Of a stretch of 64,000 nt of DNA, positions 56,714-63,729 are shown in pieces. Numbering within the stretch: the first letter of the stretch is position 1; the number at the start of each line of letters is the position of its first letter. The translations under genes were made by a program, and so were the position numbers. The notes below the pieces were generated by a model. The model was given only the letters and a program-made list of their open reading frames with translations, made no database searches and was not told the origin of the DNA. Location of the stretch: positions 1-64,000 of the forward strand of contig JBAZEO010000004.1 in NCBI GenBank assembly GCA_041653935.1, written 5' to 3'. This DNA comes from JAYEHL01 sp041653935. GTDB taxonomy: Bacteria; Chloroflexota; Dehalococcoidia; E44-bin15.

Positions 56714-57121
56714 TTAGTGTTCAAGCCTCCTTAATGCCTCCTTGTTGGCCTCAAGCCTATCGATTAAATGCTCGTTCCTTGCAATCAGTTTCCTCAACCT
56801 ATCTGCTTCATCGTCCCTAGCCTTGATGTATTCCTTGGAGTAGGTTTGCGTCTTTTTCTTAGTGGCTTCCTCTTTGGCTTCTTCTGGAAGGTAGGCTAAT
56901 TGGCTCCAACACCAAGGATGAAGAGACACATCCTTGGTATGAATGAACCAAGGCCAAAAAGTTTCATCATCTTCTTTTAACTTGATAACTTCGCCAAGAT
57001 TTTTTTCATCATTAGCACCTTGTTTAACAACCACGAACTTTCGCTTCAGGTCTATCCCAAGCATTGTCGCGTTCTTTCCTCTTGCGAACGGCTTTAGGTC
57101 TTTCCAGTTTTCGTATCGCAT
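56714..57121 (-). CDS. Paralogue B of the same family, 135 aa
   Basis: KFVVVKQGANDEKNLGEVIKLKEDDETFWPWF...W-SQLAYLP, then a coiled coil (EADRLRKLIARNEHLIDRLEANKEAL). Matches paralogue A across its length. 5 bp gap between them. Unknown function. Confidence 0.6.
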   Translation of the reverse strand: MRYENWKDLKPFARGKNATMLGIDLKRKFVVVKQGANDEKNLGEVIKLKEDDETFWPWFIHTKDVSLHPWCWSQLAYLPEEAKEEATKKKTQTYSKEYIKARDDEADRLRKLIARNEHLIDRLEANKEALRRLEH

Positions 57122-57169
57122 ACCTAGAATGTTACTGCCGCCCCATCGATCAGGAGCGTGATTAATCTC

Positions 57170-57478
57170 CTACTTGTGGTTCAATACCAAGTCATAAAGG
57201 TCATCCAGCGTCTCGGACGGGATCTCTTTCTTGTCCTTGTCGAATGCCGTTATTTCTTTACTTGTGCCGAATCCCTTCTCGTATACCCACCAGGAGATCC
57301 ATTCACCGCTGTCCTCCATTGCCGCCTCGATCGCCTCAAGCGCCAGTGATGAGCCCCTAGTGAATATCACGTATGAGTCCTCGCTGAACTCCTCCACGGC
57401 CTGGCTGAACTTCCTCTCCCTTTCATCCAGCTCCCTGAACTTTCCCATCAGATCCTTGAACTTTTCCAGCGTGATCAT
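57170..57478 (-). CDS. Unknown protein, 102 aa
   Basis: The ATG at 57,478 lies exactly at the right end of the TnpB element. Helical N-terminus (KFKDLMGKFRELDERERKFSQAVEEF) and a DxD-rich C-terminus (ITAFDKDKKEIPSETLDDLYDLV). The first bases of this gene would be the TnpB guide if the element's end is where I place it. Confidence 0.6.
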   Translation of the reverse strand: MITLEKFKDLMGKFRELDERERKFSQAVEEFSEDSYVIFTRGSSLALEAIEAAMEDSGEWISWWVYEKGFGTSKEITAFDKDKKEIPSETLDDLYDLVLNHK

Positions 57479-58830
57479 GACATTCTCCCCATGCCTAAAG
57501 GCAGGGGTTTCTAAGAGTTAGACGATTCCTGCTTCATCGAGGCGACTTACCTGATCCGCTGAGCGAACTAGGCAGAGGTCATTCTCTCCACAGGCTTGAA
57601 ATCCGGCGTGCCCCGCCGTACTGATCGCTGCCTTCAGGATGTTGATGGCCGCGTTATGGTCTCTGTCGATGCTGATGCCGCAGGCAGGGCAACTGTGAAC
57701 CCTTACAGACAGGCTCTTAGGTACCATCTCACCGCAACTTGAGCACTTCTGGCTGGTGTTCCTCGGATCGACTTTTACGATGATCCGGCCGAACCTCTTG
57801 CCGTAGTTCTCCAGGCTGGTGAAAAATTCTCCCCATGCGACGTCAGCGATGCTCCTAGCCAACGAATGGTTACCCATCATGTTGATTATCCTCAAGTCCT
57901 CGTGAGCCACGAGGTCGTTAGACCTCACAACGCATCTTGCAGCCTTGACGGCAAAATCCTTACGCTGGCGACTTAGCCTGAGGAACAGGCGGGCCTTTCT
58001 CACGTTGGCATTCCTCCTGTTGGAGGAGCTTTTTTTCTTTCTTGATGACGACCTGCTCATCCTCCTCACCTTGTCCATAGACTTGGCGAGTGGCTTAGGA
58101 GAATCGATGCTGTCTCCATTGCTGTCGACGTAGAAATGCCTTATCCCCACGTCTATGCCGATTGTCCGGCCGGTTGGCATCAGCGGATCGCTCTTCGTCT
58201 CGTCGACGATGAATTGGGCGAACAGCATGTCTGCCCTCGTGAGGAGACGGACACGGCTGATCTTCTTTCCTGTCAAGCTTTCCGATGTCCTCATCCTCAT
58301 CCGACCGATGCCGATCTTGTCCGTGAGCTCGATGAACTTGCCGTCGTAGGATACTGACCATCCTGACTGCTTGTATTCCACCGAACGGTTACCCTTACGG
58401 TACTTCGGGTACCCCTTCTTCTTGATTCCTCGCTTACAGTTGTCATAGAACTTGGCTACGGAACTCCAAGCCCTTTCGGCGGCAGCCTGCCTCGCTTGCG
58501 CTGACAGCTTGTTGACGAAGCCGAACTCCTTACCCAGCCGGTTACTGGCAGTGAGCCGGTTGAAGTCGTACTTGCCGATCTTTTGTCGCTCGTCAAGCGG
58601 CTTCTTGCCCTCCTCCTCCCACATGGCGATGCACTTGTTTCGGACGAATTGGCCAATCCTAAACGCCTCGTTGGCCTTCTCCATCTGCTCAGGCTTCGGG
58701 TAGAGTTTTGCTTCGATGATATACATACTTCCTATGCTAGGTCAGTGAGAATATGATAGCATGATAGCCTTCAAAATATCAATCGTAATGCCTCATATCC
58801 CCATAGCTGAAGCAAGGGGTTTTACGGCAT
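57479..58830 (-). mobile_element. IS200/IS605-type element carrying only tnpB
   Basis: The tnpB gene is flanked by subterminal hairpins of the usual type: left end CCCCTTGCTTCAGCTATGGGG (plus strand 58,799-58,819), right end CCCCTGCCTTTAGGCATGGGG (57,487-57,507), followed by AGAATGTC. No tnpA is seen, so it is an IS1341-like, non-autonomous element. Exact ends are uncertain by a few bases. There is no target duplication, as expected. Confidence 0.8.
57518..58726 (-). CDS. tnpB: TnpB RNA-guided nuclease (RuvC type)
   Basis: A 402-residue TnpB with N-terminal helix-turn-helix and WED-like part (MYIIEAKLYPKPEQ...), RuvC motifs GIDVGIRHF (Asp), VAHEDLRI (Glu) and SIDRDHNAAINI (Asp), and the inserted zinc finger CSSCGEMV...CPACGIS. 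All catalytic residues are present. It cuts DNA matching the guide encoded by omega RNA at its own 3' end. Its 3' UTR and right-end hairpin (57,479-57,517) should form the omega RNA scaffold. Intact; no frameshift seen. Confidence 0.92.
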   Translation of the reverse strand: MYIIEAKLYPKPEQMEKANEAFRIGQFVRNKCIAMWEEEGKKPLDERQKIGKYDFNRLTASNRLGKEFGFVNKLSAQARQAAAERAWSSVAKFYDNCKRGIKKKGYPKYRKGNRSVEYKQSGWSVSYDGKFIELTDKIGIGRMRMRTSESLTGKKISRVRLLTRADMLFAQFIVDETKSDPLMPTGRTIGIDVGIRHFYVDSNGDSIDSPKPLAKSMDKVRRMSRSSSRKKKSSSNRRNANVRKARLFLRLSRQRKDFAVKAARCVVRSNDLVAHEDLRIINMMGNHSLARSIADVAWGEFFTSLENYGKRFGRIIVKVDPRNTSQKCSSCGEMVPKSLSVRVHSCPACGISIDRDHNAAINILKAAISTAGHAGFQACGENDLCLVRSADQVSRLDEAGIV

Positions 58831-58869
58831 TATTGATAAGTTGATAAATCCAGGTCCCCGTTAAGTTGA

Positions 58870-59055
58870 TTAGGCCTTCCTCCCCATGATAATCCTAAAG
58901 ATCTCACTGTCCTCAACGTGTATCCTTCTTCCTTCCCTGACGGCCGTGATCTTGCCTTCCCTAACCAGCCTATAAGCCTTCACCGGCGGGTTCCTGCTGC
59001 CCGGGAAGAGGATCTCGGCCGCCTCCTTCAGGGTGAATGTTTTTTGGTTTTCCAT
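58870..59055 (-). CDS. Excisionase-like HTH DNA-binding protein, 61 aa
   Basis: The ATG at 59,055 is the right start, 17 bp from the predicted -10. FTLKEAAEILFPGSR-AYRLVREGKITAVREGRRIHV is a MerR/Xis-type helix-turn-helix with a beta wing. Such proteins are phage excisionases or regulators. It is expressed from a strong sigma70 promoter (59,072-59,100). Confidence 0.75.
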   Translation of the reverse strand: MENQKTFTLKEAAEILFPGSRNPPVKAYRLVREGKITAVREGRRIHVEDSEIFRIIMGRKA

Positions 59056-59071
59056 ATTATCTAACTTAACC

Positions 59072-59100
59072 ACTATAGCATTTATCACGAACCTTGTCAA
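59072..59100 (-). promoter_or_regulatory. Consensus sigma70 promoter
   Basis: Minus strand: TTGACA (59,095-59,100), 17-bp spacer, TATAGT (59,072-59,077). One mismatch from consensus at the -10. Start codon 17 bp from the -10. The best promoter in the window. Confidence 0.8.
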
Positions 59101-59188
59101 CTGTGCCAACCTAAGCCAAATCCTTTTATCGTTTTAGCTACTTATCCACAACTAAAAAGGATGAGGACTAATCCCCATCCTTCTTGCT

Positions 59189-60445
59189 TTAGTCGATGAC
59201 GCTGCGAAGCTCCTGCTTGATCGCGTCGAACTCCACCTGATGCGTCACCTCGTATGTCCCGTCGATGGAGACCTTGCCGTGCTCGCTGGAAGGCCCACGG
59301 TGCTCAATGAAGGCGTCAGTTGCGGCACAGACGTATTCCTTTCCCTCATCCTTCCAGTGGTAGACTGCCTTCCCTCCTACAACGTGGCTGTTTCCGGTGA
59401 TGGGAGAAACCTGAACGGCCGCCTCCTTGACTTCTGAACCATTTATCGGCTGAACGTCGCAAGGATTGAGAACGATATCACCGTGGATCACGTGCCGGCG
59501 CTTCCCCTCGATCGGCTTGTCCTCCGGGAAATCCTTGTCGTCCTTGTGGGCGGCCCTGAACTCGTCGACGGTGAGACCGAACATGGTGGCTACAGAGGTG
59601 ATGGCGTCAGTGCTTTCCTTGGGGACGAAATGCGCGTAATCGTGACCGGAAGACCATCCCTTGAATGTCAAAACCTTGGCCGTCCCGAGTCCTGCCACCT
59701 CGATCTCATGCAGCTCATACCCGCCGAACTCTTCGCTGCGGCTGACTACCTTGGACTCGCACTCCTTCAAGAGCTCTGATACCGGCCTCTCGCGGAGAAG
59801 GACGGAACGCTGCTCGATGTCAGGCCAGTTGATGACTTCAGTGGCAGTGGCCTTGACGGCCTTCCAGTAGTCCTCCGGCTTGAAGTAGACGCCGTGGATG
59901 AAGTGAGACCCGCACCTGACCCTCTTGCCGTCTACTTCCTCATCCGGCCATTCTACCGCCTTGCCTGTCATGCAGTGCATCTCATTCTCGGAGTCGGTGT
60001 TCAGCGAGATCGGGCGCCGGCAGACGAACGCCTTGCCTTCGAGGGCGATCATGGACCAGATGCCTGAATCGACGATGGCCTCCTTGATCCTCTGGAAGTC
60101 CTTGTCGTCTTCCGTTATGTCCGCCTTAATCCCGAACATGGCATAGGCAATCCAGTAGAAGTCTCCGATGTTCCCGTACCATGACTCGGAAGTGTCGTCG
60201 GAGAACTCCTTTGCCCTATTCTTCATGTCGAGTGGTGAGGCGCAAACAGTGACTTCAGGCTCCTTTTCCCCTCCCAAGTCGTAAATCGTCTTGACCGCCT
60301 TGATCAGGGTCTCGTCGCTGGTGTCGTTCAGCATCACCTTTGAAATCATCTCATCATGAATCTCGTCCATGAGGGCGTAATCTTCCTTGGTGAAATCCTG
60401 CAAATTCTTCATGTCTCGCATATTGTTGGTGGGTTTATTCGTCAT
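59189..60445 (-). CDS. DUF6745-like protein, 418 aa
   Basis: The ATG at 60,445 (MTNKPTNNMRDMKN) overlaps the upstream repeat ORF by 11 bp; a longer frame runs through the minisatellite and encodes only AGSM/GSG repeats. WYGNIGDFYWIAYAMF and, later, VCRRPISLNTDSENEMHCMTGKAVEWPD match my memory of DUF6745 proteins (WYGxxxxxWIAxYxF; RPxxLxxD...H...G-A...PDG). In known members a long tetrapeptide repeat precedes WYG; here that region is short and two separate repeat ORFs lie upstream. Function unknown. Confidence 0.7.
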   Translation of the reverse strand: MTNKPTNNMRDMKNLQDFTKEDYALMDEIHDEMISKVMLNDTSDETLIKAVKTIYDLGGEKEPEVTVCASPLDMKNRAKEFSDDTSESWYGNIGDFYWIAYAMFGIKADITEDDKDFQRIKEAIVDSGIWSMIALEGKAFVCRRPISLNTDSENEMHCMTGKAVEWPDEEVDGKRVRCGSHFIHGVYFKPEDYWKAVKATATEVINWPDIEQRSVLLRERPVSELLKECESKVVSRSEEFGGYELHEIEVAGLGTAKVLTFKGWSSGHDYAHFVPKESTDAITSVATMFGLTVDEFRAAHKDDKDFPEDKPIEGKRRHVIHGDIVLNPCDVQPINGSEVKEAAVQVSPITGNSHVVGGKAVYHWKDEGKEYVCAATDAFIEHRGPSSEHGKVSIDGTYEVTHQVEFDAIKQELRSVID

Positions 60446-60614
60446 AAGTAAGGTTGTTCTCAAGCCTGTCCCAGAGCCTGCCCCAGAGCCTGCCCCAGAG
60501 ACTGTCGTTGAGCCTGTTCCAGAGCCTGCCATTGAGCCTGCCATTGAGCCTGCCATTGAGCCTGCCGCAGATACTGTTCCAGAGCCTGCCTATGTTGGTT
60601 GATTTATTCGTCAT
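60435..60614 (-). CDS. RLWG/RLNG tetrapeptide-repeat ORF B, 59 aa
   Basis: Start ATG at 60,614 and TAA at 60,435-60,437. Sequence begins MTNKSTNIGRL and consists of about ten 4-residue repeats of the form RL(W/N)(G/N/D), ending LTYDE. It overlaps the next start by 11 bp (ATGACGAATAA). Same design as ORF A. Such period-4 arrays are normally inside DUF6745 proteins. Confidence 0.6.
   Translation of the reverse strand: MTNKSTNIGRLWNSICGRLNGRLNGRLNGRLWNRLNDSLWGRLWGRLWDRLENNLTYDE
60464..60595. repeat. 12-bp minisatellite, block 1
   Basis: Degenerate 12-bp units of the form GAGCCTGNCNNN on the plus strand, coding for RLxx on the minus strand. Confidence 0.75.
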
Positions 60615-60771
60615 AGGTGAGTTTGTCGTTGAGCCTGACGTTGAGCCTGACGTCGAGCCTGCCCCAGAGACTGACGTCGAGCCTGTCCCAGAGCCTTCTG
60701 TCTTGCCTGACCCAGAGCCTGCCCCAGATGCTGTCCCTGAGCCTACCTATGTTATTGGTCTTGCTCGTCAT
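60604..60771 (-). CDS. RLWG-type tetrapeptide-repeat ORF A, 55 aa
   Basis: ATG at 60,771, TAA at 60,604-60,606. Begins MTSKTNNIGRL; repeats RLWD, RLDV, SLWG, RLDV, RLNV, RLND; ends LTYDE, with the last codons overlapping the start of ORF B. Starts in the same ATGACGA context as its neighbours. Probably a paralogue of ORF B formed by duplication. Confidence 0.6.
   Translation of the reverse strand: MTSKTNNIGRLRDSIWGRLWVRQDRRLWDRLDVSLWGRLDVRLNVRLNDKLTYDE
60625..60746. repeat. 12-bp minisatellite, block 2
   Basis: As block 1, with GAGCCTGACGTT and GAGCCTGCCCCA variants. Period and reading frame are conserved, so selection acts on the minus-strand peptide. Confidence 0.7.
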
Positions 60772-61045
60772 AGGCAGACCCCCATCCCTCGACGATCATG
60801 ATGCTGTAGACGTTACGTACCCGTATCGTGCAGGTCGAACTCAAGGTAAAATATTCTACTGTGGTGTGTTCTTCGTTAAGGAAATTCTTCCATCTTCCTG
60901 TGAGTTCCGTTAAAGCCTGCTTAAGCGTCTTCTCGCCGGCAAGGTCCCGCTCGTCGATGTAGACGTCCATGGGGAAGGGTTTGGAGTCAGAAGCGAACAC
61001 GTAGCTGACCTTGATTCTCGACTTCTTGGGCTTATTGCTTTCCAT
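60752..61045 (-). CDS. Unknown protein, 97 aa
   Basis: Beta-rich protein (IKVSYVFASDSKPFPMDVYIDERD, TVEYFTLSSTCTIRVRNVYSIMI) ending AYDEQDQ. Its last codons overlap the ORF A start (20 bp). Like its neighbours it uses the ATGACGA junction. No family is recognised. Confidence 0.6.
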   Translation of the reverse strand: MESNKPKKSRIKVSYVFASDSKPFPMDVYIDERDLAGEKTLKQALTELTGRWKNFLNEEHTTVEYFTLSSTCTIRVRNVYSIMIVEGWGSAYDEQDQ

Positions 61046-61066
61046 GCGATTTAGGGGTTAGTTGAC

Positions 61067-61654
61067 TTAGTTATATTCTCCTTTTCCTCCCCGTGTTCCA
61101 AGCAATGATCGAAAGGGGTCACTGCTCACCTCTAACGTCCTGATGTCCCTCTCCAGTGACTCAATCCTCAACCGCATGGCGAGCTCCCTTTCCGTCTCCC
61201 CCTCCACCTCCCTAAGGACCTTGTTTATGGCATAAGGCAGCTCCCTGATGATTTGGATCGCCCTTGAGACCTGCTCGTCGCTCATGTCCTCCCCTCCCTT
61301 GACCCAGCCGAGTATCCTCCCGACGCTGCTGTAGACGTAACTTTCCCCAAATGGCCTCTTTCCATCAACCCCGATCAGAACGCAGCCTCCCCCATCGTCG
61401 AAGAGCCTGAACTCCATCTCCCTCATCAGCTTCCGGTGGTCGTCAGTGACCGGTAACCCAGACAGCCTGACGCGTTCCCTTCGGGTAATCTCATCCTGTA
61501 TCCTCATCCTCTCCTGCTTCACCCGGTAAAGTTGGTCATTGAACACCTTAATCTCCCCCTCCGTTATCTTTTGCTTAACCAGGACATCCGTCATCCTTTC
61601 CCCAAGCTCCTCACTTGTCATTTTTCCGTACATATTACTGTGTTCACTCGTCAT
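61067..61654 (-). CDS. Conserved phage protein with KRPFGxSYV motif, 195 aa
   Basis: Coiled-coil N-terminal half (KVFNDQLYRVKQERMRIQDEITRRE) and a C-terminal segment LIGVDGKRPFGESYVYSSVGRILGW that resembles a phage family I know as 'CKRPFGNSDVEGDILEIIGW' (function unknown). Starts in the ATGACGA context. Leads the chain of coupled genes down to 59,189. Confidence 0.6.
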   Translation of the reverse strand: MTSEHSNMYGKMTSEELGERMTDVLVKQKITEGEIKVFNDQLYRVKQERMRIQDEITRRERVRLSGLPVTDDHRKLMREMEFRLFDDGGGCVLIGVDGKRPFGESYVYSSVGRILGWVKGGEDMSDEQVSRAIQIIRELPYAINKVLREVEGETERELAMRLRIESLERDIRTLEVSSDPFRSLLGTRGGKGEYN

Positions 61655-61672
61655 AGGTGAAGTTCCGCTCGT

Positions 61673-62218
61673 TTACCGCCTCCTGCCCTTGTAGGTCCTC
61701 ATGTACTCCCTCTGCTTCCTCTTGCGCTCCCCGTACCTCTCCGGGTCCGCCTTAAGCCTCTCCCAAGCGCTCACTCCCCTCTCCCTCGCGCACTCATAGC
61801 AGACGTAAGCCTGTTTCCCGGACTTGAACCCTCCCTTAAGCATCCTCTCCTTCCTCTCGTGGCAGATGTAGCAGGCCAGGTCATCCTTCCTCCGGTCGGC
61901 CTTGAAGCAATCCCATCCGCAGTAGATCGGGTCCTTCCTGCATCCCCCGATGACGTACTCAAACTCCTTCCCGCACTTCCCGCATGCCATCATCCCCCTC
62001 TCCTTCATCTTGGTCTTCCTCACGACGGCAATCCCCCTTCTCTTGACGTAGTAGCTGAGAAGCTGTGACGACACCCCATACAGGACGGAAGCCTCGCACA
62101 ACGGCATCCCCCCCCTGATTGATTCCATGATCTGCTCAAGCCTCTCAGCCGAACCGATGCGACTCAGCCTATACCCATCTCTCCTGCAGTTTATCGGTCT
62201 TGAATCCACCATAAACAT
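61673..62218 (-). CDS. HTH plus zinc-finger regulator-like protein, 181 aa
   Basis: Residues ~20-60 are a likely helix-turn-helix (RLEQIMESIRGGMPLCEASVLYGVSSQLL). Then ACGKCGKEFEYVIGGCRKDPIYCGWDC and CYICHERKE...VCYEC, two possible zinc sites, and an Arg-rich tail. DNA binding is likely. A perfect hairpin (62,227-62,243) is 9 bp upstream of its start, so it may control itself. Confidence 0.6.
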   Translation of the reverse strand: MFMVDSRPINCRRDGYRLSRIGSAERLEQIMESIRGGMPLCEASVLYGVSSQLLSYYVKRRGIAVVRKTKMKERGMMACGKCGKEFEYVIGGCRKDPIYCGWDCFKADRRKDDLACYICHERKERMLKGGFKSGKQAYVCYECARERGVSAWERLKADPERYGERKRKQREYMRTYKGRRR

Positions 62219-62226
62219 GTTCCAAT

Positions 62227-62243
62227 GCCGTTAAACTAACGGC
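62227..62243 (-). promoter_or_regulatory. Palindromic hairpin/operator at gene start
   Basis: GCCGTTA-AAC-TAACGGC, perfect 7-bp arms, just upstream of the HTH/zinc-finger gene. Could be its operator or an mRNA hairpin. Confidence 0.5.
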
Positions 62244-62342
62244 GGTTAAAGGTTAGCCTGATGCTTTTTCCCATCAAACAACCGCTTTTACGTTCTTCCG
62301 CTACAGTACCACCTAATCGTCCTTTTGTTAAATAGCAAAACT

Positions 62343-62369
62343 AGTATATTATAAGAGGCCAGAGGTCAA
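62343..62369 (-). promoter_or_regulatory. Weak promoter candidate for rightmost operon
   Basis: Minus strand TTGACC (62,364-62,369) and TATACT (62,343-62,348), 15-bp spacer, shorter than ideal; an overlapping TATAAT (62,348-62,353) is too close to the -35. The AT-rich patch lies ~125 bp upstream of the gene at 62,218. Confidence 0.3.
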
Positions 62370-62772
62370 AATCAGGGCTTATTTTAGCTTTTTTTGATGG
62401 CCTAACCCCGAAGGGAAACATGAGACGTTCCGCTAAAGACATGACCCCATAACCAGATAGGTAAGTGATGGTCCATACCCATTGACCCGATAAAGACATG
62501 TAGTCCTTTTACCGATAGGTTCCGATATGTAAGATCTGAAGCCATCCATTGAACCCTTATGCACGATAGAGATAAGAGCTGAAAACCAATAGGTTTATGG
62601 TTAGACAAGATTATTAGGATAGATCCACGATAGGATAATGGTCAAGCAGACATAACGCAGTAATGAGACAGATGTCAGCCCAAGCAACAATACGACAATG
62701 CAGGCCCGCATAAGGTAATGGTGGAGCGCGGAATAACGCAAAGAGGCGAGGCCCGCGTAAAAGTATGGGGAG
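62370..62772. other. Gene-free stretch, no clear feature
   Basis: No ORF with a credible start on either strand. Short motifs GATAGG, GATAAAGACATG and AATAGGTTTATGG recur loosely; nothing more can be supported. Confidence 0.5.
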
Positions 62773-62922
62773 GCGCGGGAGGCGAGAAGGGCGAAATGGG
62801 CTGTGGAAAAGCTCGGGAGGCGCGGGAGGCGAGAAGGGCGAAATGGGCTGTGGAAAAGCTCGGGAGGCGCGGGAGGCGAGAAGGGCGAAATGGGCTGTGG
62901 AAAAGCTCGGGAGGCGCGGGAA
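62773..62922. repeat. 47-bp tandem repeat, about 3.2 copies (iteron-like)
   Basis: Units start at 62,773, 62,820, 62,867 and 62,914 (partial), identical by eye. Each has GGCTGTGGAAAAGCTC, whose TGTGGAAAA is two changes from a DnaA box (TGTGNATAA). No spacers as in CRISPR. May be an origin or a terminal repeat. Confidence 0.7.
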
Positions 62923-62961
62923 AAAACCTGATCTTGCGTTCGCGCTCCCCCGCGCTCCCCC

Positions 62962-63144
62962 GGCCCACCCGCGAAGCCGCGCCTCCCCCCGGAATCACGC
63001 CGCTCTCAAGCCTGTTCCGCCTCTCAAGCCGCTCCCCCGCGCTCCCCCGGCCCACCCGCGAAGCCGCGCTCCCCCAGAAAACCCCAAAATCTCCCCCTGC
63101 CCACCCGCGAAGCCGCGCTCCCCCGGCCCACCCGCGAAGCCGCG
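62962..63144. repeat. Four copies of a 20-bp GC-rich hairpin repeat
   Basis: GGCCCACCCGCGAAGCCGCG occurs at 62,962, 63,049, 63,099 (first base T) and 63,125, separated by C-rich tracts. The CGCG-AAGC-CGCG core folds into a hairpin. The segment is strongly C-rich on the plus strand and non-coding in appearance. Confidence 0.65.
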
Positions 63145-63527
63145 CTCCCCTAGGAAACCCTAAAATCCCCCCGAATCCCCCGCTTTCCCCGTCCCCGGGG
63201 GTACTAGGGGGTAGCGGGCGGATGCTGGAAGGCACGAATTTAACGTTTCACGGGGGCTTCCACGGAGGTTAGACCTTCCAAGGTATCATTTGACCTTTGG
63301 AGCTTTTTTTTTCGTCCTAGAGCCTCACAGGGCTTCAAGCCCTACCAAGCCGATCAAGCCCTACCACGCCAGCCAAACCCACGCCTCCCACGCCTCCCCA
63401 GCCGACCCGATCTCCCCCGATCTCCCCCGCTTTTCCAGCTCTCCCCCGCTCTCCCAGGCCGCTTCGTCGTCCAACCCCTATCAAAACACCTTTTCTTGGC
63501 TTTGTTAAGCGGTTTCTTAAAAACGCC

Positions 63528-63569
63528 TTTTCGGCAGGAATGAAGATTTGGCTAACCTTAGCGAAACGA
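63528..63569 (+). repeat. 42-bp direct repeat left of assembly gap
   Basis: Identical to 63,688-63,729. The pair flanks the N run, so it may be one locus duplicated by scaffolding. Confidence 0.85.
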
Positions 63570-63587
63570 AAAATCAGCTTCGTCGTC

Positions 63588-63687
63588 NNNNNNNNNNNNN
63601 NNNNNNNNNNNNNNNNNNNNNNNNNNNNNNNNNNNNNNNNNNNNNNNNNNNNNNNNNNNNNNNNNNNNNNNNNNNNNNNNNNNNNNN
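63588..63687. other. Assembly gap (100 N)
   Basis: Exactly 100 N, the usual length for a gap of unknown size. Sequence on both sides is repetitive and GC-rich, so the join is doubtful. Confidence 0.98.
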
Positions 63688-63729
63688 TTTTCGGCAGGAA
63701 TGAAGATTTGGCTAACCTTAGCGAAACGA
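63688..63729 (+). repeat. 42-bp direct repeat right of assembly gap
   Basis: See 63,528-63,569. Beyond it, to 64,000, no gene or structure is supported. Confidence 0.85.

Noticed and set aside
57518..58726. Cas12-like effector with nearby CRISPR
   Set aside because: Length, hairpin ends and lack of any CRISPR array fit a TnpB transposon.
60464..60746. Possible CRISPR array
   Set aside because: The 12-bp units are contiguous, degenerate and in frame with a peptide repeat; there are no spacers.
60454..60801. Plus-strand ORFs rich in Pro-Glu or Leu-Ser-Gln repeats
   Set aside because: Readings of the minisatellite in other frames; the minus-strand frame has conserved ends and start/stop junctions shared with neighbours.
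62773..62922. Possible CRISPR array from 47-bp repeats
   Set aside because: Tandem repeats without unique spacers.
62675..63272. Pro/Arg-rich ORFs in the right-end repeats
   Set aside because: Produced by GC-rich repeats; all frames are open and composition is unlike any gene in the window.
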